Source: Litoribrevibacter albus (GTDB taxonomy: Bacteria; Pseudomonadota; Gammaproteobacteria; Pseudomonadales; Litoribrevibacteraceae). From it: DNA of 64,000 nucleotides. The stretch spans positions 62,001 through 126,000 of the forward strand of contig NZ_BSNM01000009.1 in assembly GCF_030159995.1 (NCBI RefSeq), read 5' to 3'. Both the position numbers and the translations under genes were made by a program. Shown in pieces: positions 18,183-28,228 of this stretch; the stretch's first letter is position 1; every line of letters begins with the position of its first letter. The notes below the pieces were generated by a model. That model made no database searches, was not told the DNA's origin, and worked only from the letters and a program-made list of their open reading frames with translations.

Positions 18183-19274
18183 TCAAAGAACACCACAAGG
18201 GTATGAACCAAGGATCTTAAGATCCGTAGCTCTTTCCCCTACATCCTTAAGTGCTTTTTGAATTAATTCGTCACTTGCATGACCTTTAAAGTCGATGAAG
18301 AACACATAATTCCAAGCACCGGATTTAGAAGGACGCGTTTCTACCCGAGTCAAATCAATACCCATTCGATGGAAAGGTTCCAACAAATCATGCAAAGCAC
18401 CAGGCTTATTACGCATGGAAACCAGAATCGACGTCTTATCGTCACCACTTTCAGGAACAGGGTGACTGCCAATAATCAAGAATCGAGTAGAATTGTCAGG
18501 CTGATCTTCAATTTTCTCTGACAGTTTTTTCAAGCTATATAGCTGAGCAGCGGTTTCACCAGCAATGGCCGCAGCATTCCATTCACCACGTACATGCTTA
18601 GCCGCTTCAGCATTACTGCTAACCGCCACACGCTCAGCATGAGGATAGTTTGCATCAAGCCACTTGCGGCATTGAGCCAATGACTGAGCATGAGAATAAA
18701 TACGGCTAATCTTGTCTTCTTTGGTGACATCACTCATCAGCAGATGATGATGAATTCTCAAAACCACTTCACCGCAAATATGAATATTGCTATCCATGAA
18801 ATTATCAAGCGTGTGATTAATGACGCCTTCGGTACTGTTTTCAACAGGAACAACGCCATAGGACACAGAACCCGCCGCCACTTCACGAAACACTTCATCA
18901 ATAGCAGACATAGGCACAGTAACTGCGGAATGCCCGAAGTGCTTAAGAGCCGCTTCCTGAGTAAATGTACCCTCCGGCCCTAAAAATGCGACTTTAACCG
19001 GATCTTCCAATGCCAAACAAGCGGACATAATTTCTCTGAAGAGACGCGCCATCTCTTCGTCATCCAATGGCCCTTGATTAAGATCCATAATTTTACGCAA
19101 CACCTGAGCTTCCCGCTCAGGTCGGTAAAATAACGTTGAGTCAGCACCAGCATTCGTTTTAACTTCAGCCACTCGTTGCGCACATGAAGCCCGATTACTG
19201 ATCAGATCAAGGATCTGCTTATCAATGGAATCGATCTGGTCTCTTAACGAGAGCAATTCTTTTTCTGTAGACAC
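18183..19274 (-). CDS. pheA: Chorismate mutase / prephenate dehydratase (P-protein)
   Basis: The 363-residue bifunctional enzyme makes phenylpyruvate from chorismate. Residues 1-90 are an AroQ chorismate mutase (LLSLRDQIDSIDKQILDLISNR). The dehydratase follows (VAFLGPEGTFTQEAA, VPVENSTEGVINHTLD, and the TRF motif in NSTRFLIIG). The C-terminal ACT domain (GALHDLLEPF, VETRP) is the phenylalanine feedback site. I prefer the GTG at 19274, which has AGGG upstream and gives the usual family start; the longest frame uses a TTG at 19322. It follows serC by about 110 bases. Confidence 0.95.
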   Translation of the reverse strand: MSTEKELLSLRDQIDSIDKQILDLISNRASCAQRVAEVKTNAGADSTLFYRPEREAQVLRKIMDLNQGPLDDEEMARLFREIMSACLALEDPVKVAFLGPEGTFTQEAALKHFGHSAVTVPMSAIDEVFREVAAGSVSYGVVPVENSTEGVINHTLDNFMDSNIHICGEVVLRIHHHLLMSDVTKEDKISRIYSHAQSLAQCRKWLDANYPHAERVAVSSNAEAAKHVRGEWNAAAIAGETAAQLYSLKKLSEKIEDQPDNSTRFLIIGSHPVPESGDDKTSILVSMRNKPGALHDLLEPFHRMGIDLTRVETRPSKSGAWNYVFFIDFKGHASDELIQKALKDVGERATDLKILGSYPCGVL

Positions 19275-19384
19275 TATTTTTACCCTGTCTTTTCGATTTT
19301 GAAGAAGATACATATTCTTCAAAGTTTAGTTCCGGGATCACACTCTAATAAAACAAATAGAGATAGAATCAAAACCAAACGGAA

Positions 19385-20464
19385 TTATGCATAATCCTTT
19401 TCAAATGCTTTCATGAAATCAATCAAAGCATCCACTGCCCTTTCTGGTACAGCATTATATATACTGGCTCTCATTCCACCGACAGAACGGTGACCAGCCA
19501 AATTCAACAGACGAGCCTCTTCCGCCTTTTGAAGAAACTTGGAGTCTAACTGATCATCAGCCAGTACAAACGGCACATTCATTCTTGAACGATACCTTGG
19601 ATCTACTGGATTTGAATAGAAATCACTTTGATCAATATAGCCGTATAACTTGTCCGCTTTTCGCTTGTTAATTTCAGCCATTTCTTTCAAACCACCCTGG
19701 CGCTTCAACCACTTAAATACCAAGCCAGATAAATACCATGCATAAGTTGGTGGCGTGTTATTCATAGAGCCAGCCTTTGCATGAACCTGGTAGTCAAACA
19801 TAGTTGGAGTAAAGTCTTTTGCTTTTCCTAAAAGATCTTTACGCACGATGACAATCGTAAGACCAGCCGGGCCAATATTCTTTTGAGCACCCGCATAAAT
19901 CAGCCCAAACTTACTCACATCCAACGGCTCAGACAAAATACTTGAAGAATAGTCAGCAACCAAAGGAGCATCGACATTTGGAATAAAGTCGAACTCGACA
20001 CCACCAATGGTTTCATTTGGAGTGTAATGCAAATAGGCAGCATCCTTAGATAATGCCCATTGATCGAAATCCGGTACCGTTGTGAAATTTTCAGCTTCAC
20101 TTGAAGCAACTACATTCACATCACAATAACGTTTAGCTTCAGAAATCGCTTTCTTGGACCATTGCCCTGTATTCACATAATCAGCCGTTGTTTTATCACT
20201 CAACAGGTTAAGCGGCACCATACTGAACTGCGAACTCGCACCACCCTGAACAAACAGCACTTCATAGTCATCACCGATTGCCAGCAAGTCTTTAAAGTCT
20301 TGCGTTGCTTCATCAGCGATCGAGACAAACTCATCACTTCGGTGGCTCATTTCCATAACGGAACAACCCACACCATGCCAATTTGCTATTTCTTCCTGTG
20401 CTTGAAATAACACTTCTTCCGGCAATGCCGCCGGGCCCGCACAAAAGTTGTATGCTCTAGCCAT
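19385..20464 (-). CDS. serC: Phosphoserine aminotransferase
   Basis: The 359-residue PLP enzyme converts 3-phosphohydroxypyruvate to phosphoserine, and a related step in vitamin B6 synthesis. Family motifs are clear: YNFCAGPAALPEEVL at the N-terminus, MEMSHRS, VQGGASSQF, the PLP lysine in YAGAQKNIGPAG, and RSRMNVPF. Length matches E. coli SerC (362). It heads the run of amino-acid genes downstream of gyrA, as in Pseudomonas, and the gyrA terminator lies between them. Confidence 0.98.
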   Translation of the reverse strand: MARAYNFCAGPAALPEEVLFQAQEEIANWHGVGCSVMEMSHRSDEFVSIADEATQDFKDLLAIGDDYEVLFVQGGASSQFSMVPLNLLSDKTTADYVNTGQWSKKAISEAKRYCDVNVVASSEAENFTTVPDFDQWALSKDAAYLHYTPNETIGGVEFDFIPNVDAPLVADYSSSILSEPLDVSKFGLIYAGAQKNIGPAGLTIVIVRKDLLGKAKDFTPTMFDYQVHAKAGSMNNTPPTYAWYLSGLVFKWLKRQGGLKEMAEINKRKADKLYGYIDQSDFYSNPVDPRYRSRMNVPFVLADDQLDSKFLQKAEEARLLNLAGHRSVGGMRASIYNAVPERAVDALIDFMKAFEKDYA

Positions 20465-20519
20465 TCGATTTCCAGCTTAGTTACTAAAATATTATTTAAT
20501 TAGAAAATACAAATAGAAA

Positions 20520-20547
20520 AAGAAGCCTACAAGACAGTAGGCTTCAA
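20520..20547 (-). terminator. gyrA terminator
   Basis: GAAGCCTAC (20522-20530) pairs with GTAGGCTTC (20537-20545), followed on the minus strand by TTTTTCTATTT. It starts five bases after the gyrA stop codon. Confidence 0.85.
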
Positions 20548-20551
20548 AAAC

Positions 20552-23200
20552 TTACTCTTGAGGCGCATCCGCATCAGGCGCACTGGACTGTCCAGATGAT
20601 TGATCGACAACTACTGCTTCACCTTCAACCATTCCACCCTCTAAGACGTCACCCTCTTCGCCCTCTTTTACTTCAGGCTCAGAAATACGTTCTACACTTA
20701 CCAACTTCTCATTAGTGGACAAGTTAATCAGACGAACACCCTGCGTGTTACGACCAAGTACCGACACCTCATCAATTCGAGTTCGAACCAGAGTACCCTG
20801 ATCGCTGATCAGCATCATTTCATCGCCATCATGAATCAGAGTCGCACCAACCATCTCACCGTTACGCTCAGTGGTTTGCATGCCAATAACCCCTTGGCTA
20901 CCACGATTATAAGTCGGGAAATCAGACGTCTTCGTACGCTTGCCATATCCTCGCTCACTTGCGGTCAGAATATAACCTTCTTCATCAGGAATAATAAGTG
21001 AAATTACACGAGCATCTTCCGGCATTTTAATACCACGAACCCCACGTGCCGTACGGCCCATAGCTCGTACATCCTCTTCACTGAAGCGAACAACTTTACC
21101 TGTGTTTGATGAAAGCATGATATCGCATTCACCATTGGTAATTGCTGCACCAATCAAACGATCATCGTCTTGAAGTTCAACTGCAATCAAACCAGAACTG
21201 CGCTGACGAGCAAATGCAGTCAAGTCCACTTTCTTAACAATACCGCGCTGAGTCGCCATAAAGACATAATGGCCTTCAACGTATTCGCGAACAGGAAGGA
21301 TCGTAGAAACTTTTTCGTCTTCATCCAGAGGAAGAAGATTTACAATCGGACGACCTTTTGCCTGACGACTACCTGATGGAATCTCGAATACCGTCAACCA
21401 GTAAACCTTGCCCTTATCGGTAAACAACATGATGGTTTCATGAGAATTCACAACCAATAAGTGCTCAATATAGTCCTCATCCTTCATGTCGGTTGCGGAC
21501 TTACCTTTACCACCACGTCTTTGCGCTTGATAAGTATCCAATGGCTGAGTTTTCGCGTAACCGCCATGAGAAATGGTCACTACCATTTCTTCTTCTGGAA
21601 TCAAATCAGCAACAGTTAGATCCTGACGAGACGCAATAATTTCACTTCGACGCTCATCACCATACTCTTCAACAATTGCTTCAAGCTCTTCACGAATCAC
21701 TTCCATCAAGCGCTCGCGACTACCAAGAATCTCAAGCAACTCTGCAATCAAGTCGATCTTTTCTTTGTACTCTGCGATCAGTTTTTCGTGCTCAAGACCC
21801 GTCAAACGGTGCAAACGCAATTCCAGAATTGCTTGAGCCTGTTCCGGAGACAGATAATATTTACCATCACGCAAACCGTACTTTTCAGGCAATTCTTCTG
21901 GACGACACGCATCAGAACCAGCACGCTCCAACATATCCAGAACACTGCCAGGTGACCAAGGTGTTTCAATCAAGCGCTCTTTTGCAATCGCTGCAGTTTC
22001 AGATTTCTTGATGGTTTCAATCACAGGATCAATATTAGCAAGTGCAACGGCCAAACCTTCCAAAACATGGCCGCGTTCACGTGCTTTACGCAGTTCGTAT
22101 ACAGTACGACGAGTTACAACTTCACGGCGATGCTGAACAAACGCTTCTAACAGCTCTTTTAGATTTAATGTTTTCGGTTGACCATCGACCAAGGCAACAG
22201 TGTTAATACCAAATACATTTTCCAAAGGTGTTTGCGAGAACAGATTGTTCACCACAACGTCGGCATTCTCACCACGTTTCAAATCGACTGCGATACGAAG
22301 ACCGTCTTTATCTGATTCGTCACGTAGCTCAGAGATACCTTCAATCTTCTTATCTTTTACCAGCTCAGCAATTTTCTCGATCAAACGAGCTTTGTTCACC
22401 ATGTAAGGAATTTCGGTGAACACAATTGTCTCACGTCCAGTCTTTGGATCTTCCTCAACATGATGACGCGCACGCATATATATGCGACCACGACCGGTAC
22501 GATATGCCTGAATAATACCAGCGCGACCATTGATGAAAGCACCGGTTGGGAAATCAGGCCCAGGGATGTATTCCATCAAACCATCAATATCAAGCTCAGG
22601 ATTTTCGATCAAGGCAAGGCAGCCATTAATGACTTCGGTAAGGTTATGCGGTGGGATATTTGTCGCCATACCAACGGCGATACCAGAAGAACCATTCACC
22701 AACAAGTTTGGAACGCGGGTCGGCATAACTTCCGGGATTTGCTCAGTACCATCGTAGTTAGGTACAAAATCAACGGTTTCTTTTTCAAGATCCGCTTGAA
22801 TTGCATGTGCAATTTTGTTCATTCGAACTTCGGTATAACGCATGGCAGCTGCAGCATCACCATCGATTGAACCAAAGTTACCTTGACCATCAACAAGCAT
22901 GTAACGCATTGAGAAAGGTTGCGCCATACGAACAATCGTATCGTATACCGCAGAGTCACCGTGTGGGTGGTATTTACCGATCACATCACCTACCACACGA
23001 GCAGATTTTTTATACGGCTTATTCCAATCATTACCCAATACATTCATAGCGTACAAAACACGACGATGCACAGGTTTCAAACCATCCCTTACATCAGGCA
23101 ATGCACGCCCAACAATAACGCTCATTGCATAATCTAGATAAGACTGCTGGAGCTCTTCCTCAATATTGATATTGCTTACTTGTTTGGCAAATTCAACCAT
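20552..23200 (-). CDS. gyrA: DNA gyrase subunit A
   Basis: The 882-residue subunit cuts and rejoins DNA in the gyrase A2B2 complex. The N-terminus aligns with E. coli GyrA without gaps ([27 protein letters not shown]). The catalytic Tyr122 is in AMRYTEVRM. The quinolone region reads GDSAVYD, with the susceptible-type Ser83 and Asp87. The GyrA box QRRGGKG, needed for DNA wrapping, is present, as are the six C-terminal blades ([26 protein letters not shown]). An acidic tail of about 45 residues follows. The longest frame begins eight codons upstream, but the ATG at 23200 gives the family start. It is the first gene of its strand here. Confidence 0.98.
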   Translation of the reverse strand: MVEFAKQVSNINIEEELQQSYLDYAMSVIVGRALPDVRDGLKPVHRRVLYAMNVLGNDWNKPYKKSARVVGDVIGKYHPHGDSAVYDTIVRMAQPFSMRYMLVDGQGNFGSIDGDAAAAMRYTEVRMNKIAHAIQADLEKETVDFVPNYDGTEQIPEVMPTRVPNLLVNGSSGIAVGMATNIPPHNLTEVINGCLALIENPELDIDGLMEYIPGPDFPTGAFINGRAGIIQAYRTGRGRIYMRARHHVEEDPKTGRETIVFTEIPYMVNKARLIEKIAELVKDKKIEGISELRDESDKDGLRIAVDLKRGENADVVVNNLFSQTPLENVFGINTVALVDGQPKTLNLKELLEAFVQHRREVVTRRTVYELRKARERGHVLEGLAVALANIDPVIETIKKSETAAIAKERLIETPWSPGSVLDMLERAGSDACRPEELPEKYGLRDGKYYLSPEQAQAILELRLHRLTGLEHEKLIAEYKEKIDLIAELLEILGSRERLMEVIREELEAIVEEYGDERRSEIIASRQDLTVADLIPEEEMVVTISHGGYAKTQPLDTYQAQRRGGKGKSATDMKDEDYIEHLLVVNSHETIMLFTDKGKVYWLTVFEIPSGSRQAKGRPIVNLLPLDEDEKVSTILPVREYVEGHYVFMATQRGIVKKVDLTAFARQRSSGLIAVELQDDDRLIGAAITNGECDIMLSSNTGKVVRFSEEDVRAMGRTARGVRGIKMPEDARVISLIIPDEEGYILTASERGYGKRTKTSDFPTYNRGSQGVIGMQTTERNGEMVGATLIHDGDEMMLISDQGTLVRTRIDEVSVLGRNTQGVRLINLSTNEKLVSVERISEPEVKEGEEGDVLEGGMVEGEAVVVDQSSGQSSAPDADAPQE

Positions 23201-23549
23201 AAAACCTAATTCCCTTGTCGTCACACAGGATGCGCACTAATGTGTCAGCGACGAAAAATTTGTCGATTTCAAGAACTTTGTTCGTTGTTTTAAATCTCAA
23301 GTTCTGAAAACTCAGCAACCACAGCTTGGACATGCGCAGTTCGCAACGCCTAATCAGAAGCTTCCATAAAATGGTGGGTTAACTGTCTGAAAATAAGATC
23401 GAAATCATACACCAAGCAAGCTGTTTTTTATAGAAAAACATCACTCAATCATGGACAATGGTGCCACATTTATTTACAGCGCTTTCTTCTCTGGAAATTA
23501 ATGAGGCCAACAAGATCATTTACGCTGTTATTAAAGGGAGAAACAAACA
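23201..23549. other. gyrA-mtaD divergent intergenic region
   Basis: The gap holds the promoters for gyrA (minus) and the mtaD-ubiG-mupP set (plus). No coding frame or strong palindrome is visible. AT-rich stretches such as TATGAT (minus strand, near 23407-23412) could be -10 elements, but no clean -35/-10 pair with correct spacing can be assigned by eye. Confidence 0.4.
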
Positions 23550-24875
23550 ATGACAAGCACTTTACAAGCAATTGAAGCACAATGGATTATTCAATTTGAC
23601 CTCCCTCATGTTCTTGAAAATCACAGCCTCATTATTTTAGATTCCTCAATACACGACATCCTGCCCACCACCGAAGCAAGAGAAAAATATCCAGACGCCA
23701 AGCGCCACATCCTTGAACAACACGCTCTTATACCCGGCTTCATAAATACGCACAACCATGCAGCCATGACATTATTTAGAGGCATGGCAGACGACCTACC
23801 TCTAATGACCTGGCTAAACGATCACATCTGGCCTGCCGAAGGACAATGGGTAAGCCATGAGTTCGTAAAAGATGGAACAGAGCTGGCCATCGCGGAAATG
23901 TTGCTTTCAGGCACCACAACCTTCAGCGACATGTACTTCTTTCCAGAAGCAACTGCCGAGGTAGTAGATAAAGCCGGTATCAAAGCCCAACTATGCACCC
24001 CAATTCTGGAATTCCCAACTGCGTGGGGCAGCGGACCAACTGAATATCTAGAAAAAACACGCAAGCTAATTGAGCAATACTCAGAACATTCTCGAATTGA
24101 AATCGCAGCAGGCCCACACGCCCCTTACACAGTTTCAGACGCCACGTTTACTGAGTGCTTAAAGCTACAACAAGAAACAAACTGCGCCATTCAAGTTCAT
24201 CTTCATGAAACCCAGTTTGAGGTGGATGAATCCCTAAAAGAACACAACATGAGACCCATTGAGCGCCTAAATCGCCTGGGAGTTCTCAACAAAAACACAC
24301 AATGTGTTCACATGACCGCACTGAATGAAGACGACCTAAAAACAGTTCAAGCGAGTGAAACTCACCTGATCCACTGCCCTGAATCAAACCTAAAACTGGC
24401 AAGCGGTTTCACCCCCATTGGCACTATTCAAGAACAAAACATAAACATTGCTATTGGCACAGACGGCGCAGCCAGCAACAATGATCTCGACATGCTAGGC
24501 GAACTAAGGACTGCCGCGCTAATGGCAAAAGCAGTCAAGCAAGACGCGACCACCTTTAATGCACTGGACGCATTAAAAGCAGCCACCATTAATGGCGCCA
24601 AAGCACTGAACATCCAAAACAAAACCGGAAGCCTTGAGATCAGAAAGTTAGCAGACATTACAGCAATTGATCTATCTCACATCCACTGCCAACCGGTATA
24701 TGATCCAATCTCTCAAATCGTATACACTGGCCGAAGCGATCAAATTACCAACGTCTGGTCAGAAGGCAAGCTCTTGGTCAAAAACCGAGAACTGACTACT
24801 CTGGACCAAACAAGCATCATAAAGAATGCAAAAAACTGGGCAGACAAAATCAAAGCCGCCCAAGAAAACCAATAA
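23550..24875 (+). CDS. mtaD: 5-methylthioadenosine/S-adenosylhomocysteine deaminase (TRZ/ATZ family)
   Basis: The 441-residue amidohydrolase has the metal motif HNHAAM (HxH) near residue 68, followed by LFRGMADDLPLMTWL, typical of MtaD. More metal or substrate ligands are in QVHLHET near 222, the CVHMTAL segment and GTDGAASNNDLDM, where Asp is the catalytic base. Such enzymes deaminate methylthioadenosine and SAH, linking to methyl-group recycling. It is first in the order mtaD, ubiG, mupP, yciK, as in Pseudomonas, and lies 40 bases before ubiG, whose SAH by-product it may help clear. AAAGGGAG precedes the ATG. Confidence 0.92.
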   Translation: MTSTLQAIEAQWIIQFDLPHVLENHSLIILDSSIHDILPTTEAREKYPDAKRHILEQHALIPGFINTHNHAAMTLFRGMADDLPLMTWLNDHIWPAEGQWVSHEFVKDGTELAIAEMLLSGTTTFSDMYFFPEATAEVVDKAGIKAQLCTPILEFPTAWGSGPTEYLEKTRKLIEQYSEHSRIEIAAGPHAPYTVSDATFTECLKLQQETNCAIQVHLHETQFEVDESLKEHNMRPIERLNRLGVLNKNTQCVHMTALNEDDLKTVQASETHLIHCPESNLKLASGFTPIGTIQEQNINIAIGTDGAASNNDLDMLGELRTAALMAKAVKQDATTFNALDALKAATINGAKALNIQNKTGSLEIRKLADITAIDLSHIHCQPVYDPISQIVYTGRSDQITNVWSEGKLLVKNRELTTLDQTSIIKNAKNWADKIKAAQENQ

Positions 24876-24915
24876 GACTTTTGCCTAACAGCACAATTTT
24901 TCCTCAGGAAGTAGA

Positions 24916-25632
24916 ATGAGCGAACAGCACCACATAAATGTAGACAGAGAAGAAATTGCTAAATTTGAAGCCCTAGCCAGCCGTTGGTGGGACCCAAACA
25001 GCGAATTTAAACCACTACATGAGATCAATCCATTACGATTAAATTTCATTGATGAGAAAACATCCTTAAACGGAAAACGCGTTTTGGATGTTGGTTGTGG
25101 CGGCGGAATTTTGGCCGAATCAATGGCTCGTCGAGGCGCAGATGTAATGGGTATCGATATGGGTGAAGCACCTTTGTCTGTTGCTCAACTCCACGCACTG
25201 GAAATGGGAGTTGAAAATGTTAGCTATCAGCAAATCCCTGTAGAGCAACTTGCCGCAGAACAACCGCAAAGCTTTGATGTCGTTACCTGCATGGAAATGC
25301 TAGAGCACGTTCCCGACCCGTCCTCCATCATCCAGGCGTGTGCCACTTTAGTTAAGCCAGGTGGCCACGTTTTCTTTTCGACACTCAACAGAAATCCTAA
25401 ATCATTTCTGTTTGCTATTGTTGGAGCAGAATACGTTCTTCAAATGCTGCCAAAAGGCACTCACGAATTTAAGAAATTCATCAAACCTGCTGAACTTATT
25501 CGCTGGACGCGCCATGCAAATCTAAAAGCACACGAAACCGTAGGTTTAACGTACAACCCCCTCACTAAAGTCTACAGACTTTCCAGTGACGTTGATGTTA
25601 ATTACATGGTTCACACCACGCTATCAGAATAA
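24916..25632 (+). CDS. ubiG: Ubiquinone biosynthesis O-methyltransferase
   Basis: The 238-residue class I SAM methyltransferase performs both O-methylation steps of ubiquinone synthesis. It has the UbiG N-terminal motif [15 protein letters not shown], the SAM-binding loop [18 protein letters not shown] near residue 58, the [10 protein letters not shown] motif, and the membrane-associated loop [18 protein letters not shown] with LPKGTHE. Length matches E. coli UbiG (240). AGGAAG precedes the ATG, and mupP follows 16 bases downstream. Confidence 0.97.
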   Translation: MSEQHHINVDREEIAKFEALASRWWDPNSEFKPLHEINPLRLNFIDEKTSLNGKRVLDVGCGGGILAESMARRGADVMGIDMGEAPLSVAQLHALEMGVENVSYQQIPVEQLAAEQPQSFDVVTCMEMLEHVPDPSSIIQACATLVKPGGHVFFSTLNRNPKSFLFAIVGAEYVLQMLPKGTHEFKKFIKPAELIRWTRHANLKAHETVGLTYNPLTKVYRLSSDVDVNYMVHTTLSE

Positions 25633-25648
25633 TTGGCAATCAAACACC

Positions 25649-26299
25649 ATGACATACAAGGCCATACTGTTTGACCTGGACGGCACCCTATTGGACTCAG
25701 CCGTCCACTTTCACACCATTCTCAACAGACTTGCCAAGAAACATGATTTAAAAGCCCCAAGCGAAACCAGCGTCAGAAGCTGGGCATCCAACGGTGCCGC
25801 CGTCATGGTTGAGCAATGTCTAGAGATTTCGGCAAATACCGAACAACATCAATCGCTATGCGATGAATTCCTGAAGCTTTATGACACCGAAGTTCACGAA
25901 AGTTGCCCACTATTTGACGGGGTGGAAGCACTTTTAAGAAAGCTCGCAGATAAAAACATCCCTCTAGGCATCATTACCAATAAAGGCCGACGATTTTATC
26001 AGCACATCGAACCACAGATTTCAGAGATTGCGCCAATTGCTATTGGCATTACCCGTGATGACGTCACCGAAATCAAACCTAATCCGGAAGGGCTAGAAAT
26101 CTGCAGTAAAAAGTTATCAGTGCCGCCTTCCGATTGCCTTTATATTGGCGACCACAAACGAGATATTGATGCAGCACACAACGCACAAATGCCAAGCGCT
26201 GTAGCAAACTGGGGCTACCTTCAACCAGGAGATCAACCCAGTCAATGGAATGCGACACATATTTTTGAATCGCCGAATGATCTAATGCAATTTATCTAA
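25649..26299 (+). CDS. mupP: HAD hydrolase, probable N-acetylmuramic acid 6-phosphate phosphatase
   Basis: The 216-residue protein is a HAD-superfamily phosphatase with motif I LFDLDGTLLDSA at residues 7-18, motif II ITNKG near 112, and motif IV IGDHKRDIDAAHNA near 170. In Pseudomonas the gene in this exact place after ubiG is mupP, which feeds cell-wall recycling by dephosphorylating MurNAc-6-phosphate; a Gph-type phosphoglycolate phosphatase is the main alternative. The ATG at 25649 gives the normal HAD start; the frame extends upstream into ubiG. It lies 16 bases after ubiG. Confidence 0.85.
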   Translation: MTYKAILFDLDGTLLDSAVHFHTILNRLAKKHDLKAPSETSVRSWASNGAAVMVEQCLEISANTEQHQSLCDEFLKLYDTEVHESCPLFDGVEALLRKLADKNIPLGIITNKGRRFYQHIEPQISEIAPIAIGITRDDVTEIKPNPEGLEICSKKLSVPPSDCLYIGDHKRDIDAAHNAQMPSAVANWGYLQPGDQPSQWNATHIFESPNDLMQFI

Positions 26300-26374
26300 C
26301 GAACTGTTCTTATGCTGAATTGGCGAACTTCGCTATAATGCCGGCAGACACTTTAATCGAGATCCTTATTTAAG

Positions 26375-27115
26375 ATGTTTAATTACGAAGCCCCAGAAAA
26401 CTGCCTTAAAGGTAAAAAAATTCTAGTAACAGGTTCTGCAGCCGGCATTGGACGAGCTGCCGCTATCACTTACGCAAAATACGGCGCCACAGTCCTACTA
26501 CACGGCCGAAAAGAAAAAACACTTAATCCTGTTTATGACGAAATCGTCAATGCCGGGTACGCCGAACCTGCTATTTGCCCTCTCGATCTCGAATTTGCAC
26601 AACCAGAACATTATGAAGAACTTGCCGCACTGGTAGAACAAGAATTCGGCACACTAGATGGCTTGCTCAATAACGCGAGCATTTTAGGCGCTCGCTCCCC
26701 TATTCAGTCCTATGACCCTTCGCTTTGGATGAAAGTGATGCAAGTGAACGTCAATGGCTCTTTCATGATGACACAAGCGATGCTGCCGCTTATGCAGCAT
26801 GAGCGTCCTGCATCTATTATCTTAACGTCCTCCAGTGTAGGCCGAAAAGGAAGAGCACACTGGGGTGCGTATGCTGCATCTAAATTTGCTACCGAAGGAC
26901 TGATGGAAACCCTGGCAGATGAACTATCAGGCATGTCTCAAGTTCGCGTTAACTCGATCAACCCAGGCGCAACTAAAACAGAAATGCGGGCATGGGCCTA
27001 CCCAGGTGAAAACCCGAATGATAACCCATCGCCATTTGACATCATGAATCTATATCTTTATCTAATGAGCGATGACAGCGTCGGCACAACCGGACAACAG
27101 CTAAACGCCCAATAA
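26375..27115 (+). CDS. yciK: YciK-type short-chain dehydrogenase
   Basis: The 246-residue SDR has the NAD(P)-binding motif VTGSAAGIGRAAA near residue 20, LNNASILG (NNAS-type motif), the catalytic Ser in ILTSSSVG, and YAASK with the Tyr-Lys pair near 170. Arg after the second strand (LLHGRKEK) favours NADPH. It is the ortholog-like neighbour of mupP in Pseudomonas; the physiological substrate of YciK is not settled. It is separated from mupP by 75 bases, which include a possible promoter (TATAAT at 26335-26340). Confidence 0.92.
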   Translation: MFNYEAPENCLKGKKILVTGSAAGIGRAAAITYAKYGATVLLHGRKEKTLNPVYDEIVNAGYAEPAICPLDLEFAQPEHYEELAALVEQEFGTLDGLLNNASILGARSPIQSYDPSLWMKVMQVNVNGSFMMTQAMLPLMQHERPASIILTSSSVGRKGRAHWGAYAASKFATEGLMETLADELSGMSQVRVNSINPGATKTEMRAWAYPGENPNDNPSPFDIMNLYLYLMSDDSVGTTGQQLNAQ

Positions 27116-27138
27116 CCAAACACCCAAAAGTAAACAAA

Positions 27139-27164
27139 AGTCGTGAACAAACACGTTCACGACT
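27139..27164. promoter_or_regulatory. Perfect 10-base inverted repeat before the solute-binding protein gene
   Basis: AGTCGTGAAC and GTTCACGACT flank a 6-base centre. There is no T tract on the plus strand, so it is a poor terminator for yciK; it lies 70 bases before the next start codon and could be an operator or mRNA hairpin. Read on the minus strand it is followed by T-rich sequence. Confidence 0.35.
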
Positions 27165-27234
27165 CCCCAATACAACCCAAAATCCAGCTATACTGCTCGC
27201 ACTATAATAAAAACATCGTTCAAAGAGTGCCGAC

Positions 27235-27993
27235 ATGCTTAGAGCCCTGATTGCTTTTCTGTTATCTTTTTACGCTGCCTTTCTCCACTCTGAAGAAGTA
27301 ACCATTAATATTGTAGGCGCAGAGTTCCCACCTTATTACACCAAGCATTCAGATAACCACGGCATCATTGGAGAAGTCATCCAGAAAAGCCTTGAGAACA
27401 CCGACTTCAAACCCCGCTTTAAAATAAAACCCTTTGCTCGCGCATTGATAGAAGCAAAATCAGGAAAAGCAGACATCATCGCAGGGCTTTACAAAACCAC
27501 AGAAAGAGAACAATTCTTTCACTACACCGATGCGATTATAAACGCCAAAATAGTGCTATACACACTGACAAGCAACCCAATAAAAACTCACAACCTCAAC
27601 GACCTAATCTCCAAACGAATCGGAATGATTCGGCATTCCTCTACCCACGAGGATCTCTCAAACAACCTCAACATCACTGAAGTTAACAGTTACCAACAAG
27701 GCCTGGACATGCTCTTGAGAGAACACCTTGATTTCATGGTAGGTAACGAACTGGTAATACAACATTTACTCAACGGATCAAGATACAGCAACCAAGCCCA
27801 AAATATTAAATATATCCCCCCTGAAATAAGCCAAGAAAACACCTTTATTGCTACATCAAGAAACAGCCTCTACGAAGCAAAGCTGTTTAAACAATTAAAT
27901 CAAGGAATAGAAGCACTAAAACAAAGCGGCAAACTTCAGAAAATCATCCAAAACAACCTAAAGAACCTATCAACGTCAAAAAACCAACCCTAA
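27235..27993 (+). CDS. Periplasmic substrate-binding protein, family 3
   Basis: The 252-residue protein has a signal peptide (residues 1-19, cleavage near HSEE) and the type II periplasmic binding fold of the amino-acid-binding family: VGAEFPPYYTKHSDNHGIIGEVIQ near the start, PFARALIEAKSGKADIIAGLYKTTEREQFF, and a late ALKQSGKLQKIIQNNL helix. No ABC permease or ATPase gene adjoins it. Orphan proteins of this group in marine gammaproteobacteria are often of unknown ligand. It is a single gene with an upstream palindrome at 27139-27164. Confidence 0.85.
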   Translation: MLRALIAFLLSFYAAFLHSEEVTINIVGAEFPPYYTKHSDNHGIIGEVIQKSLENTDFKPRFKIKPFARALIEAKSGKADIIAGLYKTTEREQFFHYTDAIINAKIVLYTLTSNPIKTHNLNDLISKRIGMIRHSSTHEDLSNNLNITEVNSYQQGLDMLLREHLDFMVGNELVIQHLLNGSRYSNQAQNIKYIPPEISQENTFIATSRNSLYEAKLFKQLNQGIEALKQSGKLQKIIQNNLKNLSTSKNQP

Positions 27994-28228
27994 AACAACA
28001 AAGCAACAACACCCCATAATTAACGTCATAACCATGACGGCAAAATATTGCCGCCCTATTTAAAAGGCGTCAACAAACCATCAGAAAACCGTCACCTCAA
28101 GATAGATAGCCTTATAACTAACTGTTTTATTTATAATTTTTATTATTGGCACACCTTTGGCTCTTATTACTAAAAATCATATTAATCATCGTCATTAAAG
28201 ACACGATTGTTAAGAACCAGAGGTATGT

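Noticed and set aside
20552-23200. Quinolone-resistance mutation in gyrA
   Set aside because: Ser83 and Asp87 are the susceptible-type residues.
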